Source: Alentia gelatinosa
Lineage: Eukaryota; Annelida; Polychaeta; Phyllodocida; Polynoidae
Direction: 5' to 3'
Length of the DNA: 64,000 nucleotides
Assembly (NCBI GenBank): GCA_950022655.1
Contig: OX465583.1
Location: 15,399,298 to 15,463,297 of the forward strand
The notes beneath the pieces were generated by a model. It worked only from the letters and a program-made list of their open reading frames with translations. It was not told where the DNA came from and searched no databases. The position numbers and the translations under genes were made by a program. Shown one piece after another: positions 23,111 through 33,001 of this stretch; the first letter of the stretch is position 1, and each line of letters opens with the position of its first letter.

Positions 23111-24420
23111 CGGGCCACAGGATACCAGCCGTGCATCCGTCTTGGGTTCATTATCAAGTTAGCGATAATAGCCGAGGAGATGCACTGGGGCCTCGCCCGC
23201 CCCTGCCAACAAGGCTTATAGAATATTGATGTTATCAACGCAGGCAACTTTATCCTGGTTCCCCACCACCCACCCCTGACAGCCTCGTTCTGGCGCGCCA
23301 ACAAAAGGCAGATGACAACAGGAACAAGTCGCAACAAAGTTCCCGCGTAAATAACGCCCGCGCCCGCACACATGCGCCGCCTATTGAGTTACCTGCCGGC
23401 GGAGGCCTATTTGTGGACTGTTTAAAGATGACCAGTCACGCAGTGTAAAGTAGCACAAGAGGATAATTGCATATCGTAAAAATAGACTATTTCATTCCTG
23501 AAGATGCCTAGAGTTGTTGCCATGTAGGGCCTGAAGATGCATCCATGTAATTCCGACGTGTTATTCTAAGTAAGAAAGAAGTACAAATTTGAATAACAAA
23601 TTAATTCATTTTCAATATTTTCATGGGAACTGCATCAGTCGACGTCACGTGGCAAAAACCAATGTTGGAGATTGACCTCCATTCATTCCAGGTGGTCAGA
23701 ACAATACATTAAATTGTAAAACCCGTGCTTTCTCCTCAAAACGTATACAGATGATTTGTAAGTGTGTAGTACTACACATCTAAGCACTAGCACATCTAGA
23801 TCACCATACCAGCTTTTGAGAAAAGAAATTATGCCTTCAACATAAAACATATTCCCATCAAATATGTTATAACAATCCCATTGCTGTCAGGTTATAGGTG
23901 GGATTATTGAGCCCAGTGGCCATCAAGGATAAATTCCCTATAATTACCTCCTGGATATTCGTAGTTCTGAAATATGCACCATCATCGGTCAAATGATGAA
24001 ATATGGTGAGACTGTTAAAATACTTTAACTCTTGTCTTTCTAAAGAACGTCTCCAAGTGCAACGCTAAAGGGTTGATAAGTTAAAGATATCATCGATGGA
24101 AGTATATTGAGGCAATTTCTCCGAAACAAATGTTTGTCTATTTTCATCAGATGTGACTATAGACAAACAAAATTAAGTATATTGAGAATTAACTGCTGCT
24201 TCCATTCTCTCTCCTTCTCCCGGATTACACCTTCCTCAGGCATTCTCTGGCCAATATCTGCGAGACGTTGGAAGATGGAGTGGGTTTTGATCTTTGTGAA
24301 TCCCCCACCCCCGCCCTCCACCACCACCCCCGCGTCCTGGATTGAGCTCCTATCTACCCCTCCCCCTCCCACACACACACAGACGCATCGCCTGCCTCTC
24401 GTCCCGAATCTGAAAACTGC
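23111..24420. other. No gene seen
   Basis: GC-rich to about 23400, AT-rich after. A CA/CCCC-rich patch lies at 24300-24385. No supported gene. Confidence 0.4.
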
Positions 24421-24421
24421 C

Positions 24422-24545
24422 ACCGGAAGTGACGTACGAGTCGGCGCGACGCCTGGCGGGCGGGCGGCAAATGTCGATCAAGATGGCGGCGCGACGCATG
24501 ACGGGACCCGCCAGACCATGTGACCGGCGCATGGCATTCTGGGCT
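24422..24545 (+). promoter_or_regulatory. TATA-less housekeeping-type promoter candidate
   Basis: An ordered cluster of textbook metazoan promoter words: ACCGGAAGTG (ETS/GABP) at 24422, an overlapping TGACGTAC (CRE-like) at 24430, AAGATGGCGGC (YY1) at 24480-24490, and GCATTCTGGG (ZNF143/THAP11-like, reverse strand) at 24534-24543. The region is locally GC- and CpG-rich against AT-rich flanks. The YY1 word includes an ATG at 24483. A frame from it stays open 62 codons to ACAAGG|GTGAGA at 24668/24669, a donor-like site, but the product is not recognised. Confidence 0.45.
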
Positions 24546-24669
24546 ATATCCCCGACTACAGCGCCACCTGCACGGTGTTTAATGCTGATTCATGACCCGC
24601 CCGTTAGGGGGCGTATTCGTTGTGACGTCACGTTATTGTGTTGCCACGGCATGACGTGGACCACAAGGG

Positions 24670-25379
24670 TGAGAACAGGCTGGGGTTCCCTGATAAGCCT
24701 TCTGATAGGTATGTGTCTAGGGGGTGGGGGGTACTCTGATTTTACTAGAATTCGAAGTCTGTTTATTGTGAACAGATGATAGAAAGAAGGGTCCAACAAT
24801 TGTCCAAAAGCAGGTAACGTTTGATAAAGCGGAGTATCATCCACGGAAGATACCTGTAGGATATGGGAGCCTGTTGAATGATTTAGGCTCATACATGTCA
24901 TCAACGAGACCCAAGAACGATATCAGTCAACATTATTCGATACTTATGGCCAACCTTCCTTCTCTCTCAGTAAACGAGCTTAAATTTACCCTCGTGTCAA
25001 GTCTCTTTGTAACCTGTACTTTGATAGACATAAGCTATTCTATGACCCGAGAAAACGGCCAGGTCCCAGTTACATGGGAGCAAATGATATGTTCATCATT
25101 GATGAATGACTGTGAAATATGAATAAATAACAGTTTAAATGTTTGGGCTATGTTTAGTCTATCATATGTGATTCTCCGCAATCCGCTTGCACCTGGTCAA
25201 CTAGACTTGCTTTATTTTCTTTTTTTATTGAACCATCCATTTCTAGTCGAATGGCCAGATCTTACAATGGTGGTGCAAGTTTATGACATAAGTACAAAAA
25301 TAGTTTATTACTAACATAAGGTGGTGTGCAGTATGTGAGATAAATGGATAGAATGAACAGAATGGGCTGAGTTAGGATA
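24670..25379. other. No gene seen
   Basis: AT-rich, no supported ORF. If 24422-24668 is a promoter with first exon, this would be intron. Confidence 0.35.
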
Positions 25380-26160
25380 TCCATAGTTCTTTTCTGGACC
25401 GTTTGAAAGCAGCTACACTATCTTTTTGCTGGATTTCAGGGGTCAAACTTTCCCATAATTTTCTTCCTCTAAAAGGCGGAAAACGCTCATACTTTGGACC
25501 TTTATACTTGAACACTTTAAAGTTAATCAGTTGGTTCTACTGGGTATCTCTTGGTAGTCCCTGAAGGTTCTGCATGATTTTAGAACGTTTGTACATTACC
25601 TTAGCCAACTGAACTTGTCTACGAAACCGCAGGCTTTCCAGCCCACCACAGTTATTTCGTAAATCTTCAATTTGTTGCCTACTGATGTTATAACCTTGTA
25701 CGATACGCAGGGCCCTATTTTGCATTTGTTCTAGTTTATAAGTATACGTGTTTGTTGCCCCATCTAACAGATAACTGCAATATTCTACAACCGGCCTAGT
25801 ACAGGTTACATATATTTCTTTCGCAGTTTCTTTTGTTAGTGCCCTTCTAATCTTAGATAACTTGAATCTATGCGATTGTTGAAGGTTTTTGCAATTTTTC
25901 CCATATGTTTACCAAAATATAATGCCCAGTCTATTTCTACCCCGAGGTTATTATAGGATCCATTTGTTGCAATTTTCACATTGTTACATCCCAGGTCTAG
26001 CACTGGTAGATGTTTTATTCTACTTGGTGCAGCAAACCACCATCCCTTTGTCTTGTCCCCGTTTATGGGTAGTCCGTTTGAGTTACACCATTTCTCAATG
26101 CCTAAGAGAGCTGCCGCTAGTTTTGCATTCGCAATGCTTAAGCATTTGATTATGGACATT
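25380..26160 (-). pseudogene. LINE reverse transcriptase, C-terminal fragment
   Basis: Two minus-strand frames carry the post-catalytic part of a LINE RT. One at 26159-25836 contains GDKTKGWWFAAPSR and the NLGVEID block. The other, 25725-25537, contains MQNRALRIVQG and MYKRSKIMQNL, with a further piece to about 25380 reading RKLWESLTPEIQQ. The AAPSR, MQNRAL and KRSK blocks match the frame at 14590-15714, so both come from one LINE group. Stops and frameshifts between the pieces and the missing catalytic core make it non-functional. Confidence 0.8.
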
Positions 26161-26493
26161 CATGATCAAACAATATTCCGATAAAGTATGTTGCAGTGTG
26201 ACTGGTCCAGGAAAGTATCGAGGAGTGGAGGGGTGAGGTGGAGGTGGAGGGATACAGGGACAGGGGCTAGTCTACCGGTGAACCTGCAATTTTTGCAACT
26301 GCCAGTCTAGGATCCAAAAATATCAAACACGAGGAAGTCAACGAGATATTTCGGTCTCTAGTGACTGGTCATGGTCAGTTGAGCACGCCTCTAAGACACT
26401 GATACATTGGCCATCTGCAACCTTTCTAATGTTACAGTGTTAGCAAGCAGATGGTGAAAGGTAACAGTCATTTTGCAGCAAGCTCAAAGTCTA

Positions 26494-26661
26494 TTTATCT
26501 CACCCCTAGTGCAAGTTTGGCCATAGGAATAACATTAGAAAAATATACTCAACGATCACCCTGGTAAAGTTACAATACTACGCCACGGCTGTGGCGTAGT
26601 GGATTTGCTAAGTATATTCTGATTATTCTGAATTTGTGATGATATTTAGGGGTAAGATAAA
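26494..26661. mobile_element. IR2-only palindromic element
   Basis: TTTATCTCACCCC (26494-26506) and GGGGTAAGATAAA (26649-26661) are the inner inverted repeat of the palindrome-IR2 family, but no flanking long palindrome is present. A perfect palindrome, ACTACGCCACGGCTGTGGCG plus TAGT, lies between them. CCATAGGAATAACATT near the left end resembles the reverse of the GTTAAGYCTATGG motif. Confidence 0.6.
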
Positions 26662-27952
26662 TCCAGAACTGCACCCGAATCGATTATTTGTGATGGTATG
26701 GACATCAACGTGTGTGAACTATGGTCTGTTATCGTGGGAGCCTATCGTTAGGGTTGTTCATGGTGTGGTTTAGAATGAGAATTCATTCTGACAAGACTCA
26801 AGTAGATGCGGGTGTAAACACTGGCCACATTAAGTCTTTCAGAGCCATTTCATGTGAGGTCAAAATAATGTACTCTGAGTTAGACTGGCGTTAATATGTA
26901 ACTCTCAATCATCTCATCTCATTAACCTCATTCCCTTTTTTCTGTATATCATATGTTAAGTGGAGGCCGACTATGTAAACATGATTGTAAACCATCGCAG
27001 TGGAAGATCTAACCCTGTGTTAGAACTGCTTTGTGAAAGCATTAGATTTAAAAACACAGTTCCTGATTTTCTATCATGATTTCTCTCTGCAAAGAGAAAA
27101 GGTACTATTCCTTGGCCTTATGCATATCAATTATGTTGCGACCACTGGCTCGCCCACTATCTGTCAGTCATATGGGAATAATATTCGCCATACTTGATTT
27201 AGCTACTTGGGTAGCCTGTTTACTAGGGTTAAGGGGCCTGCTAGGCAAACAGAATTTGATAGAAGATGAGTTTTCTATTAAGTTATTTTACGTTGTATTT
27301 TTTCCTTCACTATGTTTTGATATCAGTTATCTAGAAGGTCTAAACCGGTTCGATTCAAAGGCCAGGTCCTTAGATTACCATCTTTTCCAACTGTTGGTTC
27401 CCTAGTTTGTAGTTTTTCATATTCAGATAAATTAAGTTTTGCTACAGTGTATCCATCAACATCTTCTCAACTGATATCATATTCGGTTGGTGATAACATA
27501 GGTAGGGGGTACGTATCTTTGGTCTCAGAAGAAACTCCGACACTATTTTATATTGTGTAATAATCTTTGTATTCTCTTAGACATACATGTGAAACTGAGT
27601 TTTCGTTAATTGATATAAAACAACAATTTGATTTGAAGAATTTGTGTGTTTTATTGTATTTGAAAAGATCAGTTGATTCTCGTTTGTCTCTGGACAAAGA
27701 AATTCGAATTTGTTTGGGCGTTATTTGTAAGGTTGGCCATAAATAAACAAAATAAGCGCCCAAACTCCAGTCTTGTTGTATTGCACTATCATTCATCTAC
27801 CATTATATATTATCATACATCAATTGTTATATATGAATATCATTATTACATAAATATACTTATAGCCATCGGAATGTATGTCGGAAATAGATCACCAATG
27901 TATTTGGGAATGAATACTACAAGGTACCACCTGCAGGCATATTATTCAACTA
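26662..27952. other. No gene seen
   Basis: AT-rich. The 109-residue ORF at 27076-27405 has no recognisable domain and no supporting context. Confidence 0.4.
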
Positions 27953-28180
27953 CAGTAAAACCCCGCTTCAACTGCATTAAAGCCCTGCTTAAGGGACACC
28001 CCCAGTTCCGAGCAGGGTGCCCCCTTGAGTGGGGTGTCCCCTTAAGCGGAGTTAAAATGAACGAAATGAGAATTTCTGTCCCGATAAAATTGTCCCCTTA
28101 ATCGGGGTATACTCCCTTAATTAGGATAACCCCTTAAGCGGGGCAACCCCGCGAGGTATCCCAGAAGCGGGGTTTAACTG
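27953..28180. mobile_element. Tc1/mariner (pogo-like) MITE
   Basis: 228 bp flanked by TA on both sides (27951-27952 and 28181-28182). Termini are CAGTAAAACCCCGCTTC and GAAGCGGGGTTTAACTG. Interior words CCCCTTAAGCGG recur in both orientations. TA duplication and CAGT ends fit a pogo/Tigger-type non-autonomous copy; no transposase is present. Confidence 0.8.
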
Positions 28181-28824
28181 TATTATCAAGGCACCTGCGT
28201 GCACCCCACAGGTGAGAGTCACCAGTTTCTCACCGCGAATCTTTTCTTTTCAAAATGCAAGTTGGTTAAAGATAAACAATATCAATGGCTAAACACCAGT
28301 CTTGATATATTGTACGATTATACATCTATTATTATCATACATCTATCATTATATATGTGATAATGATTATGTATATATAAATTACTTTTACCTTCTCATC
28401 TTCCTCTAGAGGTAGAGAAGGGCTAATTATCAGTACCTCCTGGACTCAACACAAATATTTGTTGGTTATTTTCATTTATAACTTTGACATTGATATTGAT
28501 CAATTCTAATATACTTACAAATTCCAGAAAATCAGAAGATAATTGACGTAAACTAATAGAAAGTATATTTCCAAGCCTGCTTCGCCCATGTGTTGGGGGG
28601 TGGGGCGAGCTCTGGATCTTAATGACTCACTCCCTCACTTACACACACACACCTGGCCACATACTCCTACCAAACACTCACACACACACGCACACACTAG
28701 ACGCTGCACAGGCCCGCCCTCTGGTGGCACGGCGGGCGGCCTGTGATACGTCACACCTCCATAACGAGGCTCAGTGAGCCCCAGACCACCAGACGGCGCC
28801 GCACCTGGTCACGTGATCTACGGC
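28181..28824. other. No gene seen; CRE/E-box GC patch
   Basis: AT-rich to 28570, then GC-rich with a CA microsatellite (28640-28700), TACGTCAC at 28748 and GGTCACGTGATC at 28807. Could be regulatory, but no exon follows. Confidence 0.35.
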
Positions 28825-29520
28825 CAAGGTTACACGTGGGTACAGGCCCTGCATCGTGGAGGAAAGCGACTGAGGTCACACTTGGGTACAGGCCGAGTAA
28901 AGGGGAAGATAGTGGCTGGTATCACACATGGGTACGGAGTATCAGGGAGCAGAATTGCTGAGTTTACACGCAGATACAAGTCGAGTATAGGGGAAGTGGC
29001 CAAAGTTACACATGGTATTAGGGAGGAGAGTGGCTAAAGTTACATGCTGGTACCGATTGAGTATCTGATAGGAGAGCAGCTGACATTACGTGTTGTACGT
29101 TGTTGCAGAGTATGCGGACAAGAGGGGCCGAGGATACCCATGGGTACAGGCTGATCATTGGGGAGGAGAGTGGCAGAGGTTACATGCGGATACAGGCTGA
29201 ATATCATGGAGGAGAGTGGCTGACATTACACGTTGGTACAGAGTATGGGGGAGGAGAGTACCCGAGGATACCTGTGGGATGCAGGCCGATTATTGGGGAG
29301 GAGAGTGGCGGGGGTAACATGCAGGCACAGGCCGAGTATCAGGGAAGAGAGTGGTTGAGGTTACACATGGGTATAGTGTCAAGGAGGAGAGTGACCAAGG
29401 TCACACATGAGTATAGTATCGGAGAGGAGAATTGTCAAGGTTAAATGGGTTACATGTTGGCACAGAGTATCCGGGTAGAGAGTGGCTGAGGTTACACATG
29501 GGTAGAGTAATATGATGGAC
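28825..29520 (+). repeat. Degenerate minisatellite, unit about 45 bp
   Basis: Recurring blocks of GTTACACATGGGTACAGG and GGGGAGGAGAGTGGCTGAGG at irregular 40-50 bp spacing. Divergence is high. Short ORFs here are repeat artefacts. Confidence 0.7.
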
Positions 29521-29559
29521 AAATTGCATCAAGTAATTGAAAATGGATGCACTCAGGTG

Positions 29560-29828
29560 TGCTCCAAACATGAAGTGGGTATCATTGAGATAAGTTGGCC
29601 TACCTGCTCAAAAGTCCCATTGTAGTCCTGCTAAAGGGAAGTCGTCCCAATGAATTTTGACATTTCGGTATGCGTTAGACAGGTCTATTTTTGCCAGAAA
29701 GTCCATTTGCATAATAAAGCTTGCCGCTTCTTGCAGTGACAGCTACCTGAAGCCCTTATTAACAGCATAGGAGTTGAATGCAGAGCCTATTGGCCTGCTG
29801 CCATCATGAATGAGCCTAATACTGCCAC
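29560..29828 (-). pseudogene. DIRS/Ngaro-like reverse transcriptase, N-terminal fragment
   Basis: On the minus strand, starting at the MITE boundary, the frame reads GGSIRLIHDGSRPIGSAFNS and then, after one in-frame stop, MDFLAKIDLSNAYRNVKIHW. This is the region up to and including the first catalytic Asp (AKIDLSNAYR) of the RT type found in tyrosine-recombinase retroelements. The rest of the RT, RNase H and recombinase are not in the window; the sequence ends against the minisatellite at about 29520. It belongs with the fragments at 30129-30390, 30514-30695 and 32511-33001. Confidence 0.75.
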
Positions 29829-29831
29829 CAG

Positions 29832-30128
29832 GGACCTGTTTCAGTAGTTTCGTGACATGTCTAGATGGCGTCTGTGACACCATACGGACAGATCACAAGA
29901 TTGCAGTCGATGACACACAAAGTTTCACTTACTTCTCGTAGAAATTAAGCAATGACACTTTAACATGAGTAGGGGATACATATAATCTATAATCGTTCCA
30001 AATATGAAGAAAATTGGCCACTTCGATCTTCTGATATTTGCTAGTCTTTTTCCGCTGTTGATTGCACTGTTGGTGCCGCTGTTGATGTCTGTCTAGACCT
30101 AATGTCACGAGACTACTGAAACAGGTTC
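29832..30128. mobile_element. CWG-flanked MITE, copy 1 (inside DIRS remnant)
   Basis: 297 bp with TIRs GGACCTGTTTCAGTAGTTTC and GAGACTACTGAAACAGGTTC, flanked by CAG (29829-29831 and 30129-30131). It interrupts the minus-strand retroelement frame between a VPKPG segment and GGSIRLIHDG. Its sequence supplies the last 65 or so residues of the ORF 30336-29929. It is a close relative of 56757-57043. Confidence 0.85.
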
Positions 30129-30390
30129 CAGGTTTAGGGACGGTAGCCAGGGCTGATACAATAAGGGTCTTTTCCTGACAGATTACATACCGTCCACTGT
30201 CCACTTCGATTTGGGTCTGCCTCTGTACTAATCCTTTAGTTTCCTGTTGTGTTTTTGACCTGTGTTCGGGTTGCTCTGTCTCCCCCCATTCCTTGCATGA
30301 GCTGGATATCCTGAATCTGTGTTTAATGCCCATCATGATGAAGTCTCTGTTGCAATTACCGTCCAGTACCAGTATGAGCCGGATCGGACT
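30129..30390 (-). pseudogene. DIRS/Ngaro-like pol, region upstream of RT
   Basis: The minus-strand frame reads LVLDGNCNRDFIMMGIKHRF, then RQTQIEVDSGRYVI and ALATVPKPG before the MITE. The final part leads straight into the RT start on the other side of the MITE (29560-29828). This layout, a D-x-D-F-I segment followed by a spacer and PKPxG-x-RLIHD, is what I associate with DIRS/Ngaro polyproteins. Clear stops lie upstream, so the frame is already broken before the insertion. Confidence 0.65.
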
Positions 30391-30513
30391 GGTTTGGACT
30401 GCTTCCTTGGCACTAGGGTGAGCGCTTCAATGGAGGACACCTTGTCTCCCCACCTGTAACTGTTTTGGGACTGGAGTTCACGTTAGCATGTATCGAGCCC
30501 TATCAAGGATGTC

Positions 30514-30695
30514 TACTCAAATTTACATGCCAGCTCAAAGATGTACACCATGTACCCCAAGTAGTCCTCCAGGTTTGCTCTGGCTAGGTCACCATCCTTC
30601 ATTAGATAGTACATCACCCATATGTTTGCTGCACTCCACTCTGCTATGGTGATGTATACCAGTGTGATTTTATCTGGATTGAGCACCATCATCCC
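30514..30695 (-). pseudogene. DIRS/Ngaro-like gag, C-terminal part
   Basis: The minus-strand frame reads from the LINE boundary: GMMVLNPDKITLVYITIAEW, then WVMYYLMKDGDLARANLEDY and a LACKFE end, with a TAG stop at 30514. It is the continuation of the gag-like frame at 32511-33001. The two lie in the same phase once the LINE and one target-duplication copy are set aside. Confidence 0.7.
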
Positions 30696-30742
30696 ATCCT
30701 ATTAGTAATAACATTGACCAAACACGAGACACGGAAGCCATT

Positions 30743-32263
30743 ATGGCACCTATCGTAACACTTGATACTGTTTATAAACTAATTAAGGCAATAAATGTAA
30801 CTAAATCCAGTGGTCTCTCGGGTATTAACGGAACAGTTTTTAAGGACGCTTCCCTTATTATAATCGATCAATTACGTCACTTGTACCAAATGTCTTACGA
30901 TACTAGAACCTTCCCACTAGATTGGTCGAAAGCAGATGTAATTCCTATTCCCAAAAATGGCAATTCCTTGTCTATTGGAGACTGGCGACCAATATCATTA
31001 TTACCGATTCCCGGTAAACTTATTGAGAAAATCACCCACAAAGTTATCACTGATTATTTGGATTGCAATGATATTCTGAACGAAAACCAATTTGGTTTCA
31101 GAACCGGTAGAGGGACTACCGACGCTGTTACTAAGCTAGTGCAGTACCTGTATACAGAACGAGATAATGGTAAACTTGTTGCATGCATATTCGTTGACTA
31201 CAGCAAGGCCTTTGACCGTGTTAGCCACCCAATATTAATCGATAAGCTTATAGAAATGGGTATCTCACCACCACTAGTAGACTGGATAGTAAGTTATTTA
31301 TCAGAGAGAAAACAGCGTGTTAGAGTTGGCGATTCATTGTCGACGTACTTACCAGTGTCAAACGGCGTACCGCAAGGAAGCATATTGGGACCACTCTTAT
31401 TCAACTGTTTTATTAACGACATCGCTGATCTACCAATGGTAAATAACCACATCTTCTACGCAGATGATCTGGTCATTTACACCTCCGATACGGACATCGT
31501 TTCTACTATTAATCGTCTACAACATGACTTATCTATGGTGGCTAACTGGTGTTCCCGTAACCATATGCTAATAAATCAGAGAAAAACTAAGGTATGCATT
31601 TTTGGCCCGAAATCCAAACTTAACAAGATAAATTTTAATGACAGAAACCTCAAAGTATGTATCGATAATGACCCGCTACCATTCTGTAAATCGTTTACTT
31701 ATTTAGGAATTAATCTGGACGAGACCTTAAGCTGGGAACAAAGTGTTAACGACACAGTGAAAAGAGTGAATCACAGACTATTTAAAATGGCAAAAATTCG
31801 CGGTTGTATCACTAGGGAAACAAGCATACAAATATATAAGTCAATTGTGGCACCCTTGTTTGACTATTCTAGTATATTTGTCGCTGGAGCTAGTAAACAA
31901 CTCCAAAACAAACTTCAAAAACTTCAGAATCGCGGATTGCGCATATGTACGCAGACTCTTGTTGGTGAGATATCGACAGAAACCCTGCATAAATTGTGTA
32001 ATGTGCAACTATTGGAAACGAGAAGAACGTATCTGGGACTGCTTAACATACGCAAATTTGCTCAAACCCTTACCCCGAATACTGACCCTAAGACTAGAGG
32101 GCAAGGAAAAGTGAATGTTAAACTTAAAAGACCGAACACCACTTTCTACAAAAAGAGTCCGTTGTACGTATCAATGAACCCCTGGAATGATCTGCCAAAG
32201 GAGGTCCAGATAGGTTCCATCAGAGACTTTAAATCATATGTGAAATTGAAATATTTTGTATAA
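30743..32263 (+). CDS. Non-LTR retrotransposon reverse transcriptase
   Basis: 506 residues, uninterrupted. The reading frame is open further back, to the insertion boundary near 30701, so the ATG is simply the first one and not a native start. Order of motifs: KSSGLSGINGTVFK (about 21), DWRPISLLPIPGKLIEK (about 80), NQFGFRTGRGTTDAV (about 116), IFVDYSKAFDRV (first catalytic Asp at 152), NGVPQGSILGPLLFNCF (about 213), FYADDLVIY (Asp pair 241-242), FTYLGINLDE, and a C-terminal KSPLYVSMNPWNDLP segment. The complete RT domain would perform target-primed reverse transcription, but endonuclease and ORF1 are missing, so this copy is not autonomous. The lack of stops suggests a young insertion. Closest kin in the window: 9415-10243. 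Jockey/CR1-like group inferred. Confidence 0.95.
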   Translation: MAPIVTLDTVYKLIKAINVTKSSGLSGINGTVFKDASLIIIDQLRHLYQMSYDTRTFPLDWSKADVIPIPKNGNSLSIGDWRPISLLPIPGKLIEKITHKVITDYLDCNDILNENQFGFRTGRGTTDAVTKLVQYLYTERDNGKLVACIFVDYSKAFDRVSHPILIDKLIEMGISPPLVDWIVSYLSERKQRVRVGDSLSTYLPVSNGVPQGSILGPLLFNCFINDIADLPMVNNHIFYADDLVIYTSDTDIVSTINRLQHDLSMVANWCSRNHMLINQRKTKVCIFGPKSKLNKINFNDRNLKVCIDNDPLPFCKSFTYLGINLDETLSWEQSVNDTVKRVNHRLFKMAKIRGCITRETSIQIYKSIVAPLFDYSSIFVAGASKQLQNKLQKLQNRGLRICTQTLVGEISTETLHKLCNVQLLETRRTYLGLLNIRKFAQTLTPNTDPKTRGQGKVNVKLKRPNTTFYKKSPLYVSMNPWNDLPKEVQIGSIRDFKSYVKLKYFV

Positions 32264-32505
32264 GACGGCTGCAAACGAACTCTGTCAGTCTAAATCTACA
32301 ACCTAATTTAATATCACCTATTTTCATTACCATTGTCATCATCAAACTGTAAATTGTATATTGCCTGTAATTAGCTCCTGGAGAAAATTGTTCCGTACAT
32401 GCACGTAATGTAGCTGTTCTTTTGGACGGCCATAATAACTGCGCTGCAGAGGCCTGATGTTGTACACTTCTAAGTGCATAAATAAAAAAAAAAATCAAAA
32501 AAAAA
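32264..32505 (+). other. LINE 3' UTR with A-rich tail
   Basis: No ORF. Ends GCATAAATAAAAAAAAAAAT followed by a second A tract. AATAAA overlaps the tail start at about 32480. Confidence 0.75.
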
Positions 32506-32510
32506 ATCCT

Positions 32511-33001
32511 CTGCTTCAATGAATCTGACGGTGTCTTTTTCCTTCTTAGCTAAATGTAACTTGACATGTTCAGGCACAAAGTCTGACACCTTGAGGGCCT
32601 TCTTTCCACCAGTCTCAATTGTTGGGAGCATTGTGGGGTCATAACTGTTGGACTTGCTGCTGGACAGTGCACCTATGTAGCTCTCCGTCCTGTCACCTCG
32701 CTTCCCTTCTATGTTGTCCATGTTCACCTTCAGAGCTTCTATGACCTTCTCCCGTCAGGAGGCTGTCACTGTAAAGTTTTGGGTTACCAAGCTTTGCTAG
32801 ACTTTGTTGTGACTGCCTGGCCTGGCCATGTGGTTGCTCTGTAACATCATCTGTTGTCATAATGATTAAGACATCAAAGTCAGCATACTCCTCCCTGGCT
32901 AAAACCTCTGAGATCTTTCTTTTGAGGCCCCATGATTTCACCGATGCTGTGAACTCAAAATCGCACCCTGGCTCCAGGGATACTTTGCTGTTTTTTGTCA
33001 A
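32511..33001 (-). pseudogene. DIRS/Ngaro-like gag, N-terminal part (frameshifted)
   Basis: Two overlapping minus-strand frames. 33001-32693 reads from MTKNSKVSLEPGCDFEF through SLAKLGNPKLYSDSLLTGEG. The other frame continues with VNMDNIEGKRGDRTESYIGA and KALKVSDFVPEHVKLHLAKK up to IEAED at the LINE boundary. The switch at about 32740-32750 is a one-base frameshift. The LKVSDFVPxHVK block and the DGDLARANLEDYLGY block across the LINE are typical of gag proteins of tyrosine-recombinase retroelements. The fragment is non-functional through frameshift and two insertions. Confidence 0.7.

Larger units (their letters stand above)
30696..32510 (+). mobile_element. 5'-truncated LINE with ATCCT target duplication
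   Basis: The insertion runs from about 30701 to the A-rich tail ending at 32505. ATCCT occurs at both edges (30696-30700 and 32506-32510). It contains the RT frame at 30743-32263 and a 240-bp 3' UTR ending in two A tracts. The host sequence is a gag-like retroelement frame on the opposite strand. The missing 5' part (ORF1, endonuclease) fits incomplete reverse transcription. Confidence 0.85.
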
